A stretch of 35,620 nucleotides of DNA from 2-01-FULL-33-17 sp964401705 (GTDB taxonomy: Bacteria; Patescibacteriota; Minisyncoccia; Phycocordibacterales; UBA9973): positions 1 through 35,620 of the forward strand of contig CAYNZJ010000005.1 of NCBI GenBank assembly GCA_964401705.1, written 5' to 3'. The notes under the pieces are model-generated. The model was given only the letters and a program-made list of their open reading frames with translations. It did not search any database and was not told the origin of the DNA. The position numbers were made by a program, and so were the translations under genes. Shown piece by piece: positions 22,771-30,473 of this stretch. How positions within the stretch are numbered: position 1 is the first letter of the stretch; each line of letters begins with the position of its first letter.

Positions 22771-22800
22771 TTGATAGTATACATATTTATATGCTATACT
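22771..22800 (+). promoter_or_regulatory. sigma-70-type promoter of the SIMPL-gene operon with inverted half-sites
   Basis: TTGATA (22771-22776), an 18-bp spacer, then TATACT (22795-22800). AGTATA occurs at 22776-22781 and 22807-22812 and is the reverse complement of the -10 hexamer, so possible operator half-sites flank it. Confidence 0.6.
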
Positions 22801-22830
22801 TAATTTAGTATAAATTAATTTAACTAAAAT

Positions 22831-23625
22831 ATGGAAGACACAAATAATACAAATTATATTCCCACTAGCCCTAGTATCCCTAAATCAACAAATATTTCCA
22901 GTCATGACTCATTACGTTTTGGGCTTGTTTGGCTCGGTATAATATTAGCTATTGGTATGGTTTTGATGACAGCTGTTGGTAGTTTTACTTTTCTCCGTTC
23001 TAAAAAATTAGGAGATGTTGTAACTGTTACAGGCTCAGCCACTAAAAACGTTACATCGGACAATGGTAAACTTTATATTTCTTTTTCTCGTGGGGCTAAC
23101 AATGCATCATTAGGTGATGATTATAAAATAATGGAGAATGATAAAAACACAATTGTAAATTATTTAAAAAAAATGGGGTTTACTGATGCTGAAATAACAA
23201 TTAGCTCTGTTAGTGCTGATGAAGTCTGGAGTGAATCTCAACGTGCTTATAAAGATTATAATTTACGACAAAGTGTAGAAGTTCTAAGCTCTAATGTTGC
23301 TCTAGTTGATGCTACTTCTAAAGATATAACAACATTAGCTAATAAAGGTATTGTTTTAAATGTAAATACTAGCTATACATATTCTAAATTAGCAGAAGAA
23401 AGAGTCTCTCTTTTATCATCAGCTATTGATGATGCACGTTCTCGAGCCGAGGCCATTGCTAGTAAGAGCTCTCGACGTATTGGTAAAATCCAAAGCGCAT
23501 CATCTGGAGTTGTCCAAGTTCTTTCACCAGGGTCAATTGAAGTTCAGGATTATGGGTCATATGACACATCTACTATTAACAAAACTATAATGGTTACATC
23601 CAAGGTTTCATTTTCACTTAAATAA
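22831..23625 (+). CDS. SIMPL (DUF541) domain protein, membrane-anchored
   Basis: A 264-residue protein with a disordered N-terminus, one membrane segment (about 31-54, LVWLGIILAIGMVLMTAVGS) and an extracytoplasmic SIMPL/DUF541 domain. Supporting segments are VVTVTGSATKNV near the domain start, NTIVNYLKKMGFTDAEITIS, VDATSKDITTLANKGIVLN and DDARSRAEAIASKSSRRIGK. SIMPL proteins are periplasmic or surface proteins linked to oxidative-stress resistance or channel-like assemblies in other bacteria; the role here is not known. It is the first gene of a five-part envelope series (this gene, 23628, 24445, 24693) separated by 1-5 nt. Confidence 0.87.
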   Translation: MEDTNNTNYIPTSPSIPKSTNISSHDSLRFGLVWLGIILAIGMVLMTAVGSFTFLRSKKLGDVVTVTGSATKNVTSDNGKLYISFSRGANNASLGDDYKIMENDKNTIVNYLKKMGFTDAEITISSVSADEVWSESQRAYKDYNLRQSVEVLSSNVALVDATSKDITTLANKGIVLNVNTSYTYSKLAEERVSLLSSAIDDARSRAEAIASKSSRRIGKIQSASSGVVQVLSPGSIEVQDYGSYDTSTINKTIMVTSKVSFSLK

Positions 23626-23627
23626 AC

Positions 23628-24443
23628 ATGTTGCAAAAATCCAAATTATTTAAAATTATTTTTATAACCTTATCCGTTTTTTACAGTGGCAATGTTTTGG
23701 GTTTAGTTTTAACTAATGCTGGATTTAGTAGCCAAAGTTTATTAATTTCAAATACTACTCCAAATGCAGGGGATACTATTAGGATTTCTGTGCCAATTTA
23801 TAACCAATCAAATGGAGTACTTTTTGGGAATGTACGGTTTTATGTTGATAACCAAAAGGTAAACGAAAAAACAATAAATGTTAAACAGAATGAATTTAGT
23901 GGTGTTAATTTTGATTTAAAAACCACAAAAGGTAGTCATAATTTACAAGTTAAATTAGAAGATACCACAATCCAAGAACCAAAATCTACAAAAAATATTG
24001 TTGTACTTAAAAACCGTGAACTATCAAGCATTATTTATGTCCAGGGAGTCAAAGATGAAATTCCTGTTAAAGAAGACGGTATTTTAAAAGAATACGCTGT
24101 TACTAATGAAGACCAAACAATAGAAGAAAATACTAGTATTGATTCATATCGTCAAGATTTTTTAAATAGTGCTCAGATTAAGATGGAAAGCATCAAAAGA
24201 GACATCAAAGAAAATGTAAAACAAAATGAACAATACGAAGCTAGATTAAATGAACTTCGCGAAACAGTACCCAGAACCGATGGAACATTGTTAACTCCAG
24301 TTCAATATGTTTATGCATGGCTACTTTCTGCAGTTAGTTATATTTTGGGAAATATTTATTTATTTTATTTTTTAATTGGTTTAATAATTTTTATTATAAT
24401 TCGATTTATATTTAAAAAAATCCACCATCATAATTTACGATAA
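23628..24443 (+). CDS. secreted CARDB/Ig-like domain protein with C-terminal membrane anchor
   Basis: A 271-residue protein with an N-terminal signal segment (about 7-27). An Ig-like CARDB-type domain follows (about 35-125: PNAGDTIRISVPIYNQSNGV, then GNVRFYVDNQKV and GSHNLQVKLED). Next come a helical, probably coiled-coil part (about 180-215) and a C-terminal membrane segment (about 238-262). By position, between a SIMPL gene and MreD-like/PBP2 genes, it occupies the place where mreC would be expected, but it does not look like MreC. It may be a PBP2-associated envelope protein (inference). It starts 2 nt after the preceding stop with no Shine-Dalgarno. Confidence 0.75.
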   Translation: MLQKSKLFKIIFITLSVFYSGNVLGLVLTNAGFSSQSLLISNTTPNAGDTIRISVPIYNQSNGVLFGNVRFYVDNQKVNEKTINVKQNEFSGVNFDLKTTKGSHNLQVKLEDTTIQEPKSTKNIVVLKNRELSSIIYVQGVKDEIPVKEDGILKEYAVTNEDQTIEENTSIDSYRQDFLNSAQIKMESIKRDIKENVKQNEQYEARLNELRETVPRTDGTLLTPVQYVYAWLLSAVSYILGNIYLFYFLIGLIIFIIIRFIFKKIHHHNLR

Positions 24444-24444
24444 T

Positions 24445-24687
24445 ATGTTTAGAATATTACTGGGTTTACTTTTGATTTTTTGTTTTTTTATTACCCATAT
24501 TTTTATATTACAACTATTGATTTTGATAATTGTAGTTGTTTTTATGCCTTATAATTATATAAGTGTTTTACCATTTATATTTATCTATGATATTGTGTTT
24601 TCTGTAAACCAACTACCAGTTTTAACTATTGTAACAATTATATTGATTATTTTGTTTTATTTTATTAAACAATTTATTCGTAAATAA
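24445..24687 (+). CDS. small three-helix membrane protein, MreD-like by position
   Basis: An 80-residue, almost wholly hydrophobic protein with about three membrane segments (roughly 2-35, 38-55 and 57-76) and a basic C-terminus. It directly precedes the PBP2 gene and overlaps no other gene. In many bacteria mreD precedes mrdA, so this could be a reduced MreD, but the sequence alone does not prove it; MreD is normally about 160 residues. It starts 1 nt after the preceding stop. Confidence 0.65.
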   Translation: MFRILLGLLLIFCFFITHIFILQLLILIIVVVFMPYNYISVLPFIFIYDIVFSVNQLPVLTIVTIILIILFYFIKQFIRK

Positions 24688-24692
24688 TAAAC

Positions 24693-26411
24693 ATGAGATT
24701 CTTTAGACGACGTAAAAAATATTCATCTTGGGATGTTGATACTATATTTTTAGACAATAAAAATATGCCACTTTTTGATCGTTCTCAAAAAGAAGGAAGC
24801 ATTGAACAAACCATTAATCGTCAAACTATTTCTGTTTTTATTATAATAACTTTTATTATTATAATAGGGCTTTCATTAAAAGCTTTGCATTTGCAATTAA
24901 TCAAAGGTGAAAGTTTAGCAAAAAGATCAGAAAATAATCGTCTTGATGCAATACCTTTATTTGCCCGTAGAGGTATCATTGCTGATCGTAATGGTGAACT
25001 TTTAGCTTGGAATTCTTTAGTTACTAATGGTGAGCAAGATGAAGAAAAAATATTAGAACAAATTCCAGATAGACTTTATACCAACAAGCTTGGCATGGGG
25101 CATATTATTGGTTATGTGTCATATCCTCAAAAAGATAAAAATGGTAATTATTGGCAAACTAGTTTTGTTGGTCGTGATGGAATTGAAAAATTATATGACA
25201 AAGAATTAACTGGTGTTAATGGTGCACGTCTTGTTGAAGTTGATGTTAGTAATAATATAATTTCTACTAATTTAGCAGAAAACCCAATATCTGGACAAAG
25301 TATTAATTTAACTATTGATGCTCGAATGCAAGATGCAATGTATCGCGGAATGCAAAATCTTTCTTCAAATATGGGGTATCGCGGGGGAGCTGGAATTATT
25401 TTAGATGCAAATAATGGTGATATTTTAACAATGGTTAGTTTTCCGGAATATGACAGTAATGTGTTATCCAAAGCCGAGGATAAAACAAAAATAAATTCAT
25501 ATTTTAATGATACTCGTTCTATTTTTTTAAATCGAGTTTTCCAGGGTTCTTATGCGCCAGGATCAATCATAAAACCTTTTGTTGCGATAGAGGCTCTCTA
25601 TAAAGGTGTTATTACTCCTGAAGTTAATATTTTATCAACTGGTTCAATGAGCGTGCCAAATCCTTATAACCCGGACAAGCCAACTATTTTTAAGGACTGG
25701 CGAGTTAACGGTTATACTGACATGAGAAGAGCAATTGCCGTATCATCAGATATATATTTTTATCATGTTGGTGGAGGATTTGGATCTCAAAAAGGTATTG
25801 GAATTAGTGGTATTGAAGAAGTTGCAAAAGCTTTTGGGATTTCAGAGAAAACTGGGATAATTTTCCCCGGAGAAGTTGTAGGGGTAATTCCTTCACCTAA
25901 ATGGAAAGAAAAAGTTTTTCCAGGGGATCCTTGGCGTGTTGGAGATACTTATAATAGTTCAATTGGTCAATATGGGTGGCAAGTTACACCTATTCAAATG
26001 GCCAGAGCCGTCGGAGCTATTTCAACTAATGGCAAATTAGTAACCCCACGAGTTACTTTTGATGAGAAAATTGAAGTTAAACAGGTTGATAAAAATTTTA
26101 CACAAGATCAATATCAAGTTGTTAAAGAAGGTATGCGTATGACCGTAACCGATGGGACAGCGACAATCATAAATATTCCAGAAATGAAATTAGCTGTAAA
26201 AACCGGAACTGCTCAGGTTGGTGTGGGGAATTCAAGAATTAATTCTTGGGTTGTTGGATTTTTCCCGTATGATCATCCTAAATATTCTTTTGCAATTCTT
26301 ATGGAAGGAGCTCCTGCTTCGGCTAATCAATCAGCTAGTTTTGTAATGAGAGATTTTTTCCAAATTTTAGCTCAAGAACATCCCGAAGTTATTGAATATT
26401 TGAATCAGTAA
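24693..26411 (+). CDS. mrdA: penicillin-binding protein 2 (MrdA-like), elongation transpeptidase
   Basis: A 572-residue class B PBP that cross-links peptidoglycan. A cytoplasmic basic N-terminus precedes one membrane segment (about 46-66). A dimerisation region follows (RRGIIADRNGELLAWNS near 92-108). The transpeptidase motifs are SIIK (291-294, catalytic Ser291), SSD (351-353) and KTG (503-505). The middle motif is SSD instead of SxN, as in MrdA-type enzymes. The pedestal domain is shorter than in E. coli PBP2. The gene sits after the MreD-like gene, consistent with lateral-wall synthesis. A second class B PBP (ftsI) is at 30819. Confidence 0.9.
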   Translation: MRFFRRRKKYSSWDVDTIFLDNKNMPLFDRSQKEGSIEQTINRQTISVFIIITFIIIIGLSLKALHLQLIKGESLAKRSENNRLDAIPLFARRGIIADRNGELLAWNSLVTNGEQDEEKILEQIPDRLYTNKLGMGHIIGYVSYPQKDKNGNYWQTSFVGRDGIEKLYDKELTGVNGARLVEVDVSNNIISTNLAENPISGQSINLTIDARMQDAMYRGMQNLSSNMGYRGGAGIILDANNGDILTMVSFPEYDSNVLSKAEDKTKINSYFNDTRSIFLNRVFQGSYAPGSIIKPFVAIEALYKGVITPEVNILSTGSMSVPNPYNPDKPTIFKDWRVNGYTDMRRAIAVSSDIYFYHVGGGFGSQKGIGISGIEEVAKAFGISEKTGIIFPGEVVGVIPSPKWKEKVFPGDPWRVGDTYNSSIGQYGWQVTPIQMARAVGAISTNGKLVTPRVTFDEKIEVKQVDKNFTQDQYQVVKEGMRMTVTDGTATIINIPEMKLAVKTGTAQVGVGNSRINSWVVGFFPYDHPKYSFAILMEGAPASANQSASFVMRDFFQILAQEHPEVIEYLNQ

Positions 26412-26428
26412 CCTCACCCTCGCTATTT

Positions 26429-26457
26429 TTGCAAATTAACCCATTTTGATGTACAAT
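26429..26457 (+). promoter_or_regulatory. sigma-70-type, leaderless promoter of greA-lysS
   Basis: TTGCAA (26429-26434), a 17-bp spacer, then TACAAT (26452-26457), which ends exactly 6 nt before the greA ATG. This is the best-formed example of the leaderless arrangement because both hexamers fit well. Confidence 0.75.
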
Positions 26458-26463
26458 AATATA

Positions 26464-26928
26464 ATGGAAGAAAAAACATATATAACAAAAGAAAATAAAG
26501 AAGAACTAATCCAAGAGCTGGAAATGCGTCGCTCGACCAAAAGACAAGAAATCAAAGACCAATTAGAATTTGCTAAATCTCTTGGGGACTTATCTGAAAA
26601 TGCTGAATATCATCAAGCTCGTGAAGACCAAGGGCGTAACGAAGATCGTATTTCAGAAATTGAACATTTACTACAAACTGCCGAAGTTATAAATAAATCA
26701 AAACATAGCCAAGTTGATATTGGGGCTCGTGTTACTATTCAAAAAAAAGGTGATAAAAACGCAGTAGAATATACAATCGTTGGTGGTGAAGAAGCCGACA
26801 TTGCTGAATCTAAAATCTCTTACCTTTCTCCAATCGGAGCAGCTATTTTTGGTAAAAGTGCTGGAGAAACAGTTGAAGTTGAAACACCAAAAGGTCAGGT
26901 TGTTTATTCAATAATTTCTATTCAATAA
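26464..26928 (+). CDS. greA: transcription elongation factor GreA
   Basis: A 154-residue GreA. The N-terminal coiled coil has the catalytic tip GDLSENAEYHQAR, whose Asp and Glu assist RNA polymerase in cleaving backtracked transcripts. The C-terminal domain has VDIGARVTIQ, SKISYLSPIGAAIFGKSAG and TVEVETPKGQVVYSIISI. The ATG at 26464 was chosen over an in-frame ATG at 26446 because the consensus -10 TACAAT (26452-26457) lies between them and the family start fits. lysS follows after 4 nt, so they form one operon. Confidence 0.95.
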   Translation: MEEKTYITKENKEELIQELEMRRSTKRQEIKDQLEFAKSLGDLSENAEYHQAREDQGRNEDRISEIEHLLQTAEVINKSKHSQVDIGARVTIQKKGDKNAVEYTIVGGEEADIAESKISYLSPIGAAIFGKSAGETVEVETPKGQVVYSIISIQ

Positions 26929-26932
26929 AATT

Positions 26933-28420
26933 ATGGCTGGGCTTGATGAACTCCGTCACGCTAGATTAATTAAAAAAGGTCTTTTAGAAGATCAAGGTTT
27001 TTTGGCTTATCCAGCACAAGTTCCAAGAACACATTCTATTTTAAATATTAAAAAATCTTTTAATGATTTACTAAATTCAAACCAAACAATTAGTATTACT
27101 GGGCGGATTATTTCTATTCGGGGCCAAGGCGCGATTTTGTTTGTAACATTGCTCGATAGTGGAGAGACATTCCAAACAGTCTTTAAAAAAGATGAACTTA
27201 ACGAGAAAGATTTTAATCTTTTTGTGGATACTACCGATATTGGGGATTTTATTTCTGTAACAGGGAATTTATTTACAACCCAAAGAGGTGAAAATAGCAT
27301 CTTAGCTAAAAATTGGCTAATGGCAACAAAATCATTATTACCACTACCTGAAAAATGGTCTGGCCTACAAGATGATGATGAGCGTAATCGTAAACGTTAT
27401 TTAGAAATGGTCTCAGATGTGTCTGTTTACGACAGAATGGTTATGCGATCTAAAATAATATCCGCTATTAGAAATTTTTTTGATAAATTAGATTTTATTG
27501 AAGTTGAAACTCCAATACTTCAAAACCAAGCTGGTGGCGCCAATGCCAAGACTTTTGACACACATCATAACGATTATGACATGGATATGGTTATGCGTAT
27601 TGCTGTTGAGCTGGACCATAAAATAATTATGGCTGGGGGTATCCCACGGATTTATGAATTAGGTAAAATGTTTCGTAATGAGGGCTCTGACCCATCACAT
27701 ATTCAAGAATTTACTATGATTGAATGGTATAGTGCTTATAATACATTAGCGGAAAATATTGAATGGACTGAAAAATTATTAAAGCATTTAGCTAATGATG
27801 TTATCGGTAAAACACAATTTAAAGTTTGGGATAAAGAAAACAATGAACACCAAATTTCTTTTGATGGCACTTGGCCTAAGAGACGTTTTGATGAATTATT
27901 AATGGAATATGCCAATATTGATTTTAATAATATTACCGAGCAAGATTTAATAACTGAAGTTAAAAAATACGGTATGGGAGATGACGAAGTTAAAACAACT
28001 AGTCGCGCAAATATGCTGGATTATATTTACAAACGTACTGCACGGCCTAAATTAATTAACCCAACTTTTGTTACAAATTATCCTGGTGTATTAAAGCCTT
28101 TAGCTCAACAAAATACTGATGGTACCGCCGAGGTTGCTCAGCTTATTATTGCGGGTGCTGAAATTACTAATCAATATGCCGAATTAGTTGACCCAACAAT
28201 TCAAAGAAAATTAATGGAAGACCAAGCTAAAGCCAAGCTTGCCGGAGATGAAGAAGCTATGGAAGTTGACGAGCGATTTTTAACCGCAATGGAGCATGGT
28301 ATGCCACCAATGACAGGGTTTGGTATGGGGATAGACCGAATCGTAGCAATTCTTACCGAGCAAAATAACCTTCGCGAAACTCTATTTTTCCCAATCATGC
28401 GCCCAAAGACTGATAACTAA
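26933..28420 (+). CDS. lysS: lysyl-tRNA synthetase, class II
   Basis: A 495-residue class II LysRS. An N-terminal OB-fold (about 50-130, TISITGRIISIRGQGAILFV) binds the tRNA anticodon. Motif 1 lies near FIEVETPILQ, motif 2 in MFRNEGSDPSHIQEFTMIEW, and motif 3 in GFGMGIDRIVAIL. The segment MRIAVELDHKIIMAGGIPRI takes the place of the usual LRIAPELYLKRL. Length is typical. It is downstream of greA in the same unit. Palindromic repeats and a terminator follow. Confidence 0.95.
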   Translation: MAGLDELRHARLIKKGLLEDQGFLAYPAQVPRTHSILNIKKSFNDLLNSNQTISITGRIISIRGQGAILFVTLLDSGETFQTVFKKDELNEKDFNLFVDTTDIGDFISVTGNLFTTQRGENSILAKNWLMATKSLLPLPEKWSGLQDDDERNRKRYLEMVSDVSVYDRMVMRSKIISAIRNFFDKLDFIEVETPILQNQAGGANAKTFDTHHNDYDMDMVMRIAVELDHKIIMAGGIPRIYELGKMFRNEGSDPSHIQEFTMIEWYSAYNTLAENIEWTEKLLKHLANDVIGKTQFKVWDKENNEHQISFDGTWPKRRFDELLMEYANIDFNNITEQDLITEVKKYGMGDDEVKTTSRANMLDYIYKRTARPKLINPTFVTNYPGVLKPLAQQNTDGTAEVAQLIIAGAEITNQYAELVDPTIQRKLMEDQAKAKLAGDEEAMEVDERFLTAMEHGMPPMTGFGMGIDRIVAILTEQNNLRETLFFPIMRPKTDN

Positions 28421-28428
28421 TAAAAACC

Positions 28429-28464
28429 CATAGGCAAGACCTATGTACATAGGTCTTGCCTATG
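28429..28464. repeat. 36-bp perfect palindrome with nested hairpins
   Basis: The left half CATAGGCAAGACCTATGT (28429-28446) is the exact reverse complement of 28447-28464. Each half can also fold on itself (CATAGG-CAAGA-CCTATG), so it can form one 18-bp hairpin or two small ones. It lies 8 nt after the lysS stop and has no T run, so it is not a standard terminator. Confidence 0.75.
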
Positions 28465-28493
28465 TAGGAACAGAGTTTTGTGACTTTTTGCGA

Positions 28494-28530
28494 CGAGCTC
28501 CTCCCTTGATAAGGTGAGGTTGGGAGAGGT
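28494..28530. repeat. imperfect REP-like palindrome
   Basis: CCTC-CCTT-GAT-AAGG-T-GAGG (28500-28519) forms a bulged hairpin, followed by TTGGGAGAGG. The GC-rich composition differs from the surroundings. It looks like a decayed small palindromic repeat of the kind seen in many Parcubacteria genomes. Confidence 0.5.
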
Positions 28531-28548
28531 TTTAAAATTAAATAAAAT

Positions 28549-28580
28549 AAAAAAGCCCGGTATTTATCCGGGAGTTTTTT
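28549..28580. terminator. bidirectional terminator between lysS and the minus-strand mini-operon
   Basis: CCCGG (28556-28560) pairs with CCGGG (28568-28572) around TATTTAT, flanked by A-rich sequence on the left and TTTTTT on the right. It can end lysS transcription and, on the minus strand, the 28596-28967 operon. Confidence 0.75.
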
Positions 28581-28595
28581 AGATTTTTGGAGAAG

Positions 28596-28772
28596 TTACA
28601 TTCCTGTTAAAGGAAATGTGCTTTCTATATAAAAAGGTTTAATTGTAGCCAAAACATATGTTTTGGAAAGAGATTGATCTGACCTGTTTGTAACTTCAGG
28701 ATCTTTTTTGATAAGATCGCTATAAAAATCTGGAGCAGGATTGTTTACTTGGAATAAATTTTGATTTTTCAT
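28596..28772 (-). CDS. small hypothetical protein (58 residues)
   Basis: A 58-residue frame beginning MKNQNLFQVNNPAPDFYSDL and ending PLTGM. It lies 9 nt after the stop of the upstream small gene on the same strand and 16-40 nt before a terminator with a T run in the right direction. It is hydrophilic, with no membrane segment. A short, A-rich AAAAAAGAAAA precedes the ATG. The coding claim rests on operon context and an open frame; no family recognised. Confidence 0.5.
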   Translation of the reverse strand: MKNQNLFQVNNPAPDFYSDLIKKDPEVTNRSDQSLSKTYVLATIKPFYIESTFPLTGM

Positions 28773-28781
28773 TTTTCTTTT

Positions 28782-28967
28782 TTAATTACCGATTTGCATT
28801 GAAATTTGACACACTTCCCAGAATTTATTCATAAAATTCATATAACCTGGGCTATATGAATTAACGTTATTTTCCATTTTAGGTCTTTCTTCATAAGGAA
28901 GATAGGGGTTTAAAATTTCCACTAAAGATCGATGGAATTTAAATTTTTTAGGGTTAAACTTTTCCAT
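28782..28967 (-). CDS. small hypothetical protein (61 residues)
   Basis: A 61-residue basic protein beginning MEKFNPKKFKFHRSLVEILN, with a Pro/Tyr-rich middle (PYLPYEERPKMENN) and an aromatic end with KFWEVCQISMQIGN. It is soluble, without a signal peptide. It is the first gene of a two-gene minus-strand unit that ends at the terminator at 28549-28580. The unit sits alone between lysS and the divergent mraZ promoter. The family is unknown; expression is likely but not certain. Confidence 0.55.
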   Translation of the reverse strand: MEKFNPKKFKFHRSLVEILNPYLPYEERPKMENNVNSYSPGYMNFMNKFWEVCQISMQIGN

Positions 28968-29056
28968 GGCGTTTTTATTTAATCTTTACTTTACACCTTT
29001 TCTTTGGCGTTGTCTAGTGTTTTTAGGGGAGTTGTGGAAAACTTTATTGTAGCATT

Positions 29057-29102
29057 GTGGGTCAAAGTGGTGTATAATTATATTCAAGTGGGGCAAAGTG
29101 GG
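29057..29102 (+). promoter_or_regulatory. mraZ promoter -10 flanked by four phased GTGG(G/T) repeats (MraZ boxes)
   Basis: GTGGG at 29057, GTGGT at 29067, GTGGG at 29088 and GTGGG at 29098 are spaced 10, 21 and 10 bp, so all face the same side of the helix. TATAAT (29073-29078) lies between the pairs, and the downstream pair covers the expected transcription start near 29085. MraZ of other bacteria binds direct GTG-rich repeats upstream of its own operon. The leader to the mraZ ATG is about 70 nt. Confidence 0.75.
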
Positions 29103-29154
29103 ATAAATATATTTTTTATAAAATCCTATTTAAAGCCTTACAAATAAGAACATT

Positions 29155-29589
29155 ATGTTAATCGGAGAATTTACACATACACTAGACGATAAGAAGAGAA
29201 TTACTCTTCCTACAAAATTACGCAAAGAATTGGGTAAGAGTGTTGTTGTCTCTCCAGGGATTGATTCTTGTTTGTTTCTTTTAACTAAATCTGAATGGGC
29301 TAAAATGTCTGACAAATTATCTAGTGGCTCAATGCTTGAGCAAAATACTCGAAGCTTCTCTCGTTATTTATTTGGACAAGCCATGGAAGTTGATGTTGAT
29401 ACTGCAGGCCGAATCTTAGTACCCGAGAATCTGCGCACAATGGCAAACCTTACTGGTAAAGTTGTTTTAATTGGTGTTAAAAATCGGATGGAAATTTGGA
29501 GCGAAGATTCTTGGAATAAATACAAAAATGGTATTGCTAGTGATGTCGACACAATTGCTGGAACATTAGGTAATCTTGGAGTTTTGTAA
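29155..29589 (+). CDS. mraZ: transcriptional regulator MraZ
   Basis: A 144-residue MraZ, made of two AbrB-like SpoVT folds. The duplicated DxxxR motif appears as DDKKRITLPTKLR (about 11-23) and DTAGRILVPENLR (about 81-93). MraZ assembles into rings and represses its own dcw operon through GTG-rich repeats; four such repeats lie at the promoter. rsmH begins 1 nt after its stop. It opens the block rsmH-ftsL-ftsI-murF. Confidence 0.97.
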   Translation: MLIGEFTHTLDDKKRITLPTKLRKELGKSVVVSPGIDSCLFLLTKSEWAKMSDKLSSGSMLEQNTRSFSRYLFGQAMEVDVDTAGRILVPENLRTMANLTGKVVLIGVKNRMEIWSEDSWNKYKNGIASDVDTIAGTLGNLGVL

Positions 29590-29590
29590 T

Positions 29591-30472
29591 ATGTATACTC
29601 ACACACCAGTTTTAATTAACGAAGTATTAGATGGTTTATATATACCAGATAATGCAATTGTTATTGATGGGACTATTGGGCTGGGTGGTCATGCATATCA
29701 AATTTTGAATAAACATAAAACCATCAAATCATATTATGCTTTTGATGTTGATTCTTCGGCTATTAAAATAGCTAAAGAAAAATTAGAAAAATTCCCATGC
29801 GTGCATTATATAAATAAAAATTATAGTGAAGCTGTAGAAACCCTAAAAGACCAAGGTATAAATTCTGCTGACACAATATTACTGGATCTTGGGGTTAGTT
29901 CAATGCAGCTCGATAATCCTGATCGTGGATTTTCTTTTCGGTTTGATGCACCGCTTTCTATGCGTCTTGATGGGTCAAATACGGATACTGTTGCTGAATA
30001 TATAAACACAGTTTCGGAAGATGAATTAATCGAAGTCTTAAAAGAACTAGGTGAAGAAGACTATGCTTATAAAATAACTAAAAAAATAATCGAACAAAGA
30101 GAAATCAAACCAATTACAACTACATTTGAACTGCGGGACATTGTATATAACGCGTACCCAATGCATAAAAGATTTGGCCGGATTCATCCCGCAACAAAAA
30201 CATTTCAAGCCTTGCGGATAGCAATTAATGGGGAATTAAGTCATTTACAAAAAGCGTTAGATGAATTATCAAATTTTCTATCACCTGGGGGACGAATGCT
30301 GGTAATTAGTTTTCATAGTTTGGAAGATCGCATAGTAAAACAAAAATTTAAAAGCCTTTCTGTGGAATCTGGATTTAAGTTAATAACAAAAAAACCAATA
30401 ATTCCGGGTAGTACTGAAATAAATGATAACCCTCGTAGTCGAACAAGTAAATTAAGAATAATCGAAAAATAA
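29591..30472 (+). CDS. rsmH: 16S rRNA m4C1402 methyltransferase RsmH (MraW)
   Basis: A 293-residue SAM-dependent methyltransferase acting on C1402 of 16S rRNA. Motifs are HTPVLINEVLDGL at the start, VIDGTIGLGGHAYQIL (SAM loop), ILLDLGVSSMQLDNPDRGFS, the later FGRIHPATKTFQALRIAINGE and ISFHSLEDRIVKQKF. The ATG at 29591 was chosen over an in-frame TTG at 29576: it lies 1 nt after the mraZ stop and matches the usual MxHxPVL start. It is followed by ftsL after 1 nt. Confidence 0.96.
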   Translation: MYTHTPVLINEVLDGLYIPDNAIVIDGTIGLGGHAYQILNKHKTIKSYYAFDVDSSAIKIAKEKLEKFPCVHYINKNYSEAVETLKDQGINSADTILLDLGVSSMQLDNPDRGFSFRFDAPLSMRLDGSNTDTVAEYINTVSEDELIEVLKELGEEDYAYKITKKIIEQREIKPITTTFELRDIVYNAYPMHKRFGRIHPATKTFQALRIAINGELSHLQKALDELSNFLSPGGRMLVISFHSLEDRIVKQKFKSLSVESGFKLITKKPIIPGSTEINDNPRSRTSKLRIIEK

Positions 30473-30473
30473 T

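Noticed and set aside
28429..28464. 36-bp palindrome as the lysS terminator
   Set aside because: No T run follows it; the hairpin at 28556-28572 with TTTTTT is the better terminator.
29576..29590. Upstream TTG start of RsmH overlapping mraZ
   Set aside because: The ATG at 29591 fits the family N-terminus and sits 1 nt after the mraZ stop.
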